Positions 59,130-64,000 of a stretch of DNA of 64,000 nucleotides are shown one piece after another (position 1 is the first letter of the stretch; each line of letters begins with the position of its first letter). A model generated the notes under the pieces. That model was given only the letters and a program-made list of their open reading frames with translations, was not told the DNA's origin and did no database searches. Where the stretch lies: positions 284,104,492 through 284,168,491 of the forward strand of contig OY856186.1 in assembly GCA_963693315.1 (NCBI GenBank), given 5' to 3'. The position numbers and the translations under genes were made by a program. The DNA is from Diogma glabrata. Taxonomy: Eukaryota > Arthropoda > Insecta > Diptera > Cylindrotomidae.

Positions 59130-60190
59130 CTTTTTACCAAAAACAGCAAACAAATTATTTAAATCAACAAAATATTTTTCTTAAATTTTTTTGACATTGT
59201 TGTAGTCATCAACAAAAAAAATTTCAAAAATATGCTGTTTGTAAACGACAAATTATGAATTAAAAAGATTAATTAAATAAGTAGAAAATAAATTAATTCA
59301 TAATTATTTAAATAAATAATTGTTTTTATAAACAAATTTTGTAGTTTTCAAATTAAATTCATTTTATATCTATCATTTTATGACAAATTAAACTCAACAT
59401 ACTCTGGAGATTAGTATAAATAATCACCACACTATCTTATAACGAAAACTCCTGTAAATAACATTTTTGTAACCCTTTGCTAAAACCCATTCGTTATCTG
59501 TAGTCGTAATTATAAAATATTCGTGTGATTACGATCGGATTTGAAAATAAGGACCCAGTACCATTAATACAAATTTGTAACATTGAGCATTCTATTATAA
59601 AAAAAATTGTCAGAAATACGAAAAATTTAGATATGGCAAATCCTCTACAAATCCTCTGAAATCAATTCAATAAACATATCGCAAATTTAACATGTTCTTT
59701 ATGAACATTTATATTAACGACAAGTTATTTATTTCACCATCTATAAGTTATATACTCTCTCCAAAGTCCAAAACTCAATAAACAACATAACAACTTAAAT
59801 ACGAGAGTGGGTTGATATATAATAACCATAATACAAGAACCAAATTCACAGTTTCGTAACACGTGTAACACCAAAGAATTAAGAGAATAGAGGAAGTGAA
59901 ATTGATGTTAAAATTTGAAGCAATTTTTGCACACCAATAAATTGTTACTAACACACTTACGTTTTAGTAGAGGCGCCGTAAATATTTCTATTATTGCATT
60001 GAATTCCAAATTTAAGTGTATTTTTGCCCCCAAAATTAATATAAAAAAAGAGACGCCATTACATAAAAAAGAAAAACGACAAATAGAAAAACAACATTAA
60101 AAATTTGAACAACTTAGCACCGAAAAAAAGAGAGGAGAAGAGAGAAAAACGACTTCAAATATTTTCGTGTGTAGTTTCATTTCCTTAGTA
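59130..60190. other. AT-rich stretch, no gene recognised
   Basis: No coding or repeat structure identified. Confidence 0.35.
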
Positions 60191-60323
60191 TCTTAATTCT
60201 TTGTGTAAGACGCATATTACACTATCAAATATATTGATCGTAAATAAACAAATTTGACATGAAGTTGGATAGTGTAATAGCTATAAAATAAATTCCGCCA
60301 TTTTCTTGGCCAAAATAGCTATT

Positions 60324-60449
60324 TATGTACCTAGGGCGTTATGTAGGTTATTGCGCCCGGAAAGCGACGTAATCTAGCACGAGGGCCTCTGGCCCGAGGG
60401 ATGGATGTCGCTTGATGGGCGTAATACCCAGTAACGCCAGTGGTGCATA
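60324..60449. repeat. Palindrome with about 48-bp imperfect arms
   Basis: 'tatgtacctagggcgtta' faces 'taacgccagtggtgcata', with further pairing 'gcgccc...aagcgac' / 'gtcgctt...gggcg', around 'cacgagggcctctggcccgag'. Confidence 0.75.
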
Positions 60450-61428
60450 CAAGATTTTATGCTTCACTTAATAAGCTAAAAGCTAAGAAAAAATTTAATT
60501 TGTTAGCCTATATTGATATGCAAAAAAATACAAAAGATATGCCAAGAATATAGATATTTTGAAGTTTAAAATAATTATTTGTTGTTTGTACATTGCTATG
60601 TAAGCAAATTCTCCTAAATTTTGTAGCGTATGACAAAAACATTGTATGACGTTTAAAATAATTTGATAGTTTTGGAAAACTATAAGAACATTTAATAACT
60701 AAAATGTTGCTAAACATTTTTAAAAAAATGTAAAAATCTTTTTCTAGCATAAATTTAATAAGAATTGTTTAAACTTTGTAGACAAAACTACAGTAAACAT
60801 AATTTTATTTAGTTTTTAAGCGTCTTAATACCAGGCGTTATGAATTTATAATGCCCTCTCACAACGCCCCGGTTTTTATGAATGTGTTTATGTATAGCGT
60901 GTCCTAGACATTATAACAACTTTATATCATTGTGAAGCATAAATAGTATTTTCATCCAATTTGGATGACAATTTTTTTTTTCTTCTAGCGCGAATAGCGG
61001 GAAACGATCTATTTTAATAACCGATACAAATTAGAGTATTTTTCAATTTTATATTGATTTTTATTAAATAAAATGAAGATGAAAGAAAAATTGTAATTTA
61101 AAAATAATAAATAAATTTAAAGTGATTTTTTTTAATTTTTGCTCTTTTATTTTTATTCAAACTGTATAAAAAAAAATATATTTATTTGTTTACAGGTTTT
61201 ACAGGTTTTATATACTATTTAACAGTTCTAATTAATATTAGAACCACCAAATTATCAAAAATATTTCATAGCTTATTTGATTTAGTGTAATATGCTTTTT
61301 AGTAGTCATCAAATAAAACAAAATTACTAGACTAAAACTGGGATAGAAAATATTTGTCCAACATATTTGATAGTCTAATATGCGTCTTAAACGTTTTTTA
61401 AACTTTCAGTACTATAGCGTATATTGAT
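60450..61428. other. AT-rich stretch, no gene recognised
   Basis: Short inverted similarity between 60200-60230 ('taagacgcatatta') and 61360-61395 hints at another inverted element spanning 60.2-61.4 kb, but the arms are weak. Confidence 0.35.
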
Positions 61429-61437
61429 AGTGTAATT

Positions 61438-62843
61438 CAGGCATGTCAAACTCATTTCGGTATACGGGCCAAATTTTTTGAAAATTGTTTTTCAAATCCT
61501 TAAGTGGGCCACATGTTCTTGGTTTTTTTAAAAAATTTAAATTTGTCAAATAAAACAATTTGTTAAACGATACAAAAATGTTTATATAGAAATTTAATAG
61601 TTCTTAGCAATATATTTATTAATTCTGTTTTTTATGGATATAATGCACCGCTTTTCATTTTTCAATTCATTAAAATTTGGTATTAGTTTCTAGCTTGATG
61701 TAATTTTTAATATCGATCAAAACTTCCGATATTGTAAGCCTGCTTTTTTAGCACAAAAATCGTGAACTTATAGCCCCTACCCCATTTTGCAATTAAAACT
61801 TAATAGAAAAAATATTTAACACCATCTTGAAATAGAAAACTCCATATAAAAAACTTTAAAAAATTTAATCAAAAACACTAATCCATATTTTTGCATATGG
61901 CAAGGGTTCAATAGTTTTGCATATGGCGTCAATTAATCGGGCTATGAATATCGGAGGTTTTGTATTGATGCTAAATGTTTTTCAGTTAATGTGGTTCGTA
62001 GTTTTATTCATCTTCATATGTGAAAAAAGTTATTCACATATATATCTACGTGCCACCAATCATGGATAATATGCGTATAACAAAATGTCGAATTCCTGTA
62101 GCCAACCTGCTTTCCTTTTGATGATTACCACATATTTACTACTTTGTGAGGCGCCTGTCCTTGACGATCCCGATAACGACGAGTTGGATTCCCGCTCGGG
62201 AAAGCCAAAACCTGACGATTGTCCAGGGTCTTGTAAATTTACTACCAAATTTCGATTTTTATTAATGGGGGTAGAAATTTGTTTTAGAAAACGAAGATAA
62301 CCGTGTCTGACAAAAATTTGTCTGCTAGTGTCGAGTCCGACAATTGGCATTTTGGCATGTTTGGGTTTTCGAACTTCGACAAGTTCAGAACGCAGTCATA
62401 ATCTTTAATTTCTAAAAAAATAGTTTAAGCCACGTGCTCGAATAAATTTAACGATTTTAACAACTTTTTTAAATACATTATCAATTTTAAATACTTTTGA
62501 ACATAAAATTTGCTAGTGGATAATGCAATGGAAGTGTTTAAAAGATCTATTACGTTGAATTTTAACACAATCTTTGAATCTGGCGACAACACCACATATA
62601 GGTCCTTTCATAGAAGGGGCTTATCAGTTGCTAAAGACATCAGTTATGCATTGGAAGATCATATTTTTTAATATATAAGTACATTTTGTATTTTGATTGT
62701 GTTTTTGATAAATTAATTTTTTTTATATGCATTTATGAATTTCTTAATTAAAACACTGTAGGTGTGGAAAAGTGTTGTGGGTCACAACAATTTATGAAGC
62801 GGGCCACAAGTGTCCCGCGGGCCGCGACTTTGACATGCCTGCA
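61438..62843. mobile_element. hAT-like element with duplicated AGTGTAATT flank
   Basis: The left end CAGGCATGTCAAACTC and right end GACTTTGACATGCCTG(C) are inverted copies. GTGTAATT (8 bp, or AGTGTAATT as 9 bp) lies at 61430-61437 and 62844-62851. 'gggcca' and 'cgggccgcg' near the tips resemble the 'caggcatgtcaaa...gcgggccg' ends of Charlie/GTF2IRD2-type hATs. A 96-codon minus frame at 62060-62350 has Gly/Ser/Pro-rich content but no transposase signature, so this looks non-autonomous or gutted. Confidence 0.75.
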
Positions 62844-62859
62844 GTGTAATTGGTAACTA

Positions 62860-64000
62860 GATTTAGATGTGCTATTCGTTGTGAACATTTTATAATATCG
62901 TAGATGATGGTAATTTATTACATCATTTTCGCGTATAAAGAGAATAAAATCAAACTCACGATAAAAATCCATTCGAATTTTTAGCTTTTATTTATTTTGT
63001 TTCTGTATCTTAAAAACAAACTTCTTAAGTGAATTTTAACTTTTGTTTTTCTAGAATTTATTGAACTTGCCGATGTTTTTTTAATTTTATTTCAGAGTAA
63101 CGCCAGCATATGGTATGGTTTTCCAATTTTATTTTAACCAATTTCATTTTCTGGTTTTTCACAAACATACATAAAAATTGATTTCTAGAAATTTTCACTT
63201 TATTTTAAAAGTGACTTAATTATTGATATGACGTCAATTTGATGGGTGAAATTTGGTGGCGTATATTTTTTATTGTTTTGTTTTAATGGAACAGATGAAA
63301 ATTATAGAAATTGATAAATTTTTAAATCCGGCATTTTTTTCGAACGCTACAGGATATAGAAAATAAGCAAAAAAGTATTTATACTAGGATTTTAGTCTAC
63401 AAAGGTAACATTTCATACACTCACTTTGTTTAAACAAAGTAAATCAAACAAAATGATCCTGTAGCAAGATAAAGTAGGAACATTACAACATAAAAATTGA
63501 ATTGAAAAGAGATTTTTTGTGTGTAAATCCCAAACAAACAAACATAAAACATCAGATAAAGCTGCAAGAACTATATGTATTAAGCAAGAAAAGTAGGTCT
63601 TTTTACTTGAGAGTGAAATTGCTGCTCAAGGCGTTAGCCGAGGGCAACAAACACTCGAAAACAAAAAAGGTACTTTATGCCCCAATTACATACAAGATTT
63701 TTTGTACTAGTAAGATTCTGCACTATTTGAATAAAAAAAATACATATATGTATTTACTCAAAGTGTAAAAACCTAATAAAAATGTAAAAACCCACACTAC
63801 AGTGACCGTATACTACTTTCAAATTTCTGTATGGCCTTAAAATATTTGAAATCGTCCACATTATAGTCGATTTTTGCAATGTTACGAAGCACATTTGCAA
63901 TTAAAAACAATATTGACATGAAAAATTATTCCAGTGTATCTAATGAAAAAGCAAAAATTCAATTGTCAGTTAAAGCATAGAGAAGATATATGTTTCTCTA
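62860..64000. other. AT-rich stretch, no gene recognised
   Basis: A 'caaggcgttagccgagggc' palindrome centre lies at 63627. Otherwise nothing identified up to the window edge. Confidence 0.35.

Noticed and set aside
62060..62350. 96-codon minus frame as the hAT transposase
   Set aside because: No DDE, zinc-finger or hAT dimerisation features; Gly/Ser/Pro-rich and too short.

Overview
The window is strongly AT-rich eukaryotic DNA, most likely from an insect. The reasons are the mix of jockey/CR1-like and RTE-like non-LTR elements, a copia element with an insect-style primer-binding site, Penelope-like remnants, hAT-like and 3-bp-TSD elements, and very long (TA)n and (CA)n microsatellites. I could not settle the order; Diptera is only a weak guess from the 'cacgcccac' repeat style. 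No complete host gene is visible. Nearly everything recognisable is a transposable element or its debris, often nested.

Layout. 1-4.1 kb: a broken non-LTR reverse transcriptase, several interspersed repeats, a 68-bp-arm hairpin, and a degraded Penelope-like tail (end of RT plus GIY-YIG) on the minus strand. 5.4-8.1 kb: two fragments of nucleotide-metabolism genes, the N-terminal half of a DUF4743/Nudix protein (+) and a broken dCMP deaminase (-). They face each other across a 1.7-kb inverted-repeat element that also supplies the tail of both reading frames. 9-10 kb: a second, very degraded non-LTR element. 10.5-12.3 kb: a non-autonomous hAT with a perfect 8-bp target duplication, holding a second repeat that itself holds a tRNA-derived SINE. 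13.6-17.3 kb: a 3.7-kb foldback-like element with terminal inverted repeats built of 120-bp tandem units, containing a short conserved-looking reading frame and a 680-bp palindromic element. 17.5-34.7 kb: mostly AT-rich repeat debris with two microsatellites, a 0.5-kb MITE that interrupts a LINE ORF1 fragment, and tandem LINE-tail-like repeats.

34.9-38 kb: an almost full-length RTE-like element (endonuclease plus RT, minus strand) killed by a few stops and frameshifts. 38.9-39.5 kb: a MITE that splits a tRNA-derived sequence. 40.7-42.6 kb: a 5'-truncated jockey/CR1-like RT. 42.6-44.6 kb: a TIR element carrying two tRNA-like cassettes. 49-57.8 kb: two inverted copies of one non-autonomous family, each with a (GGTCATGGT)n minisatellite. 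They flank a decayed copia element that is itself cut by a MITE with a TTA target duplication. 61.4-62.8 kb: a second hAT-like element with a duplicated AGTGTAATT flank.

The features do not form a pathway. The window reads as a graveyard of elements where order of insertion can be worked out from nesting. The most unusual parts are the facing Nudix/dCMP-deaminase fragments, the foldback-like element with a reading frame, the TIR element with tRNA-like cassettes, and a class of palindromes that share a 'CGAG...CGAG' loop. All calls are from reading by eye without database search; stretches described as empty may hold short exons I cannot see.
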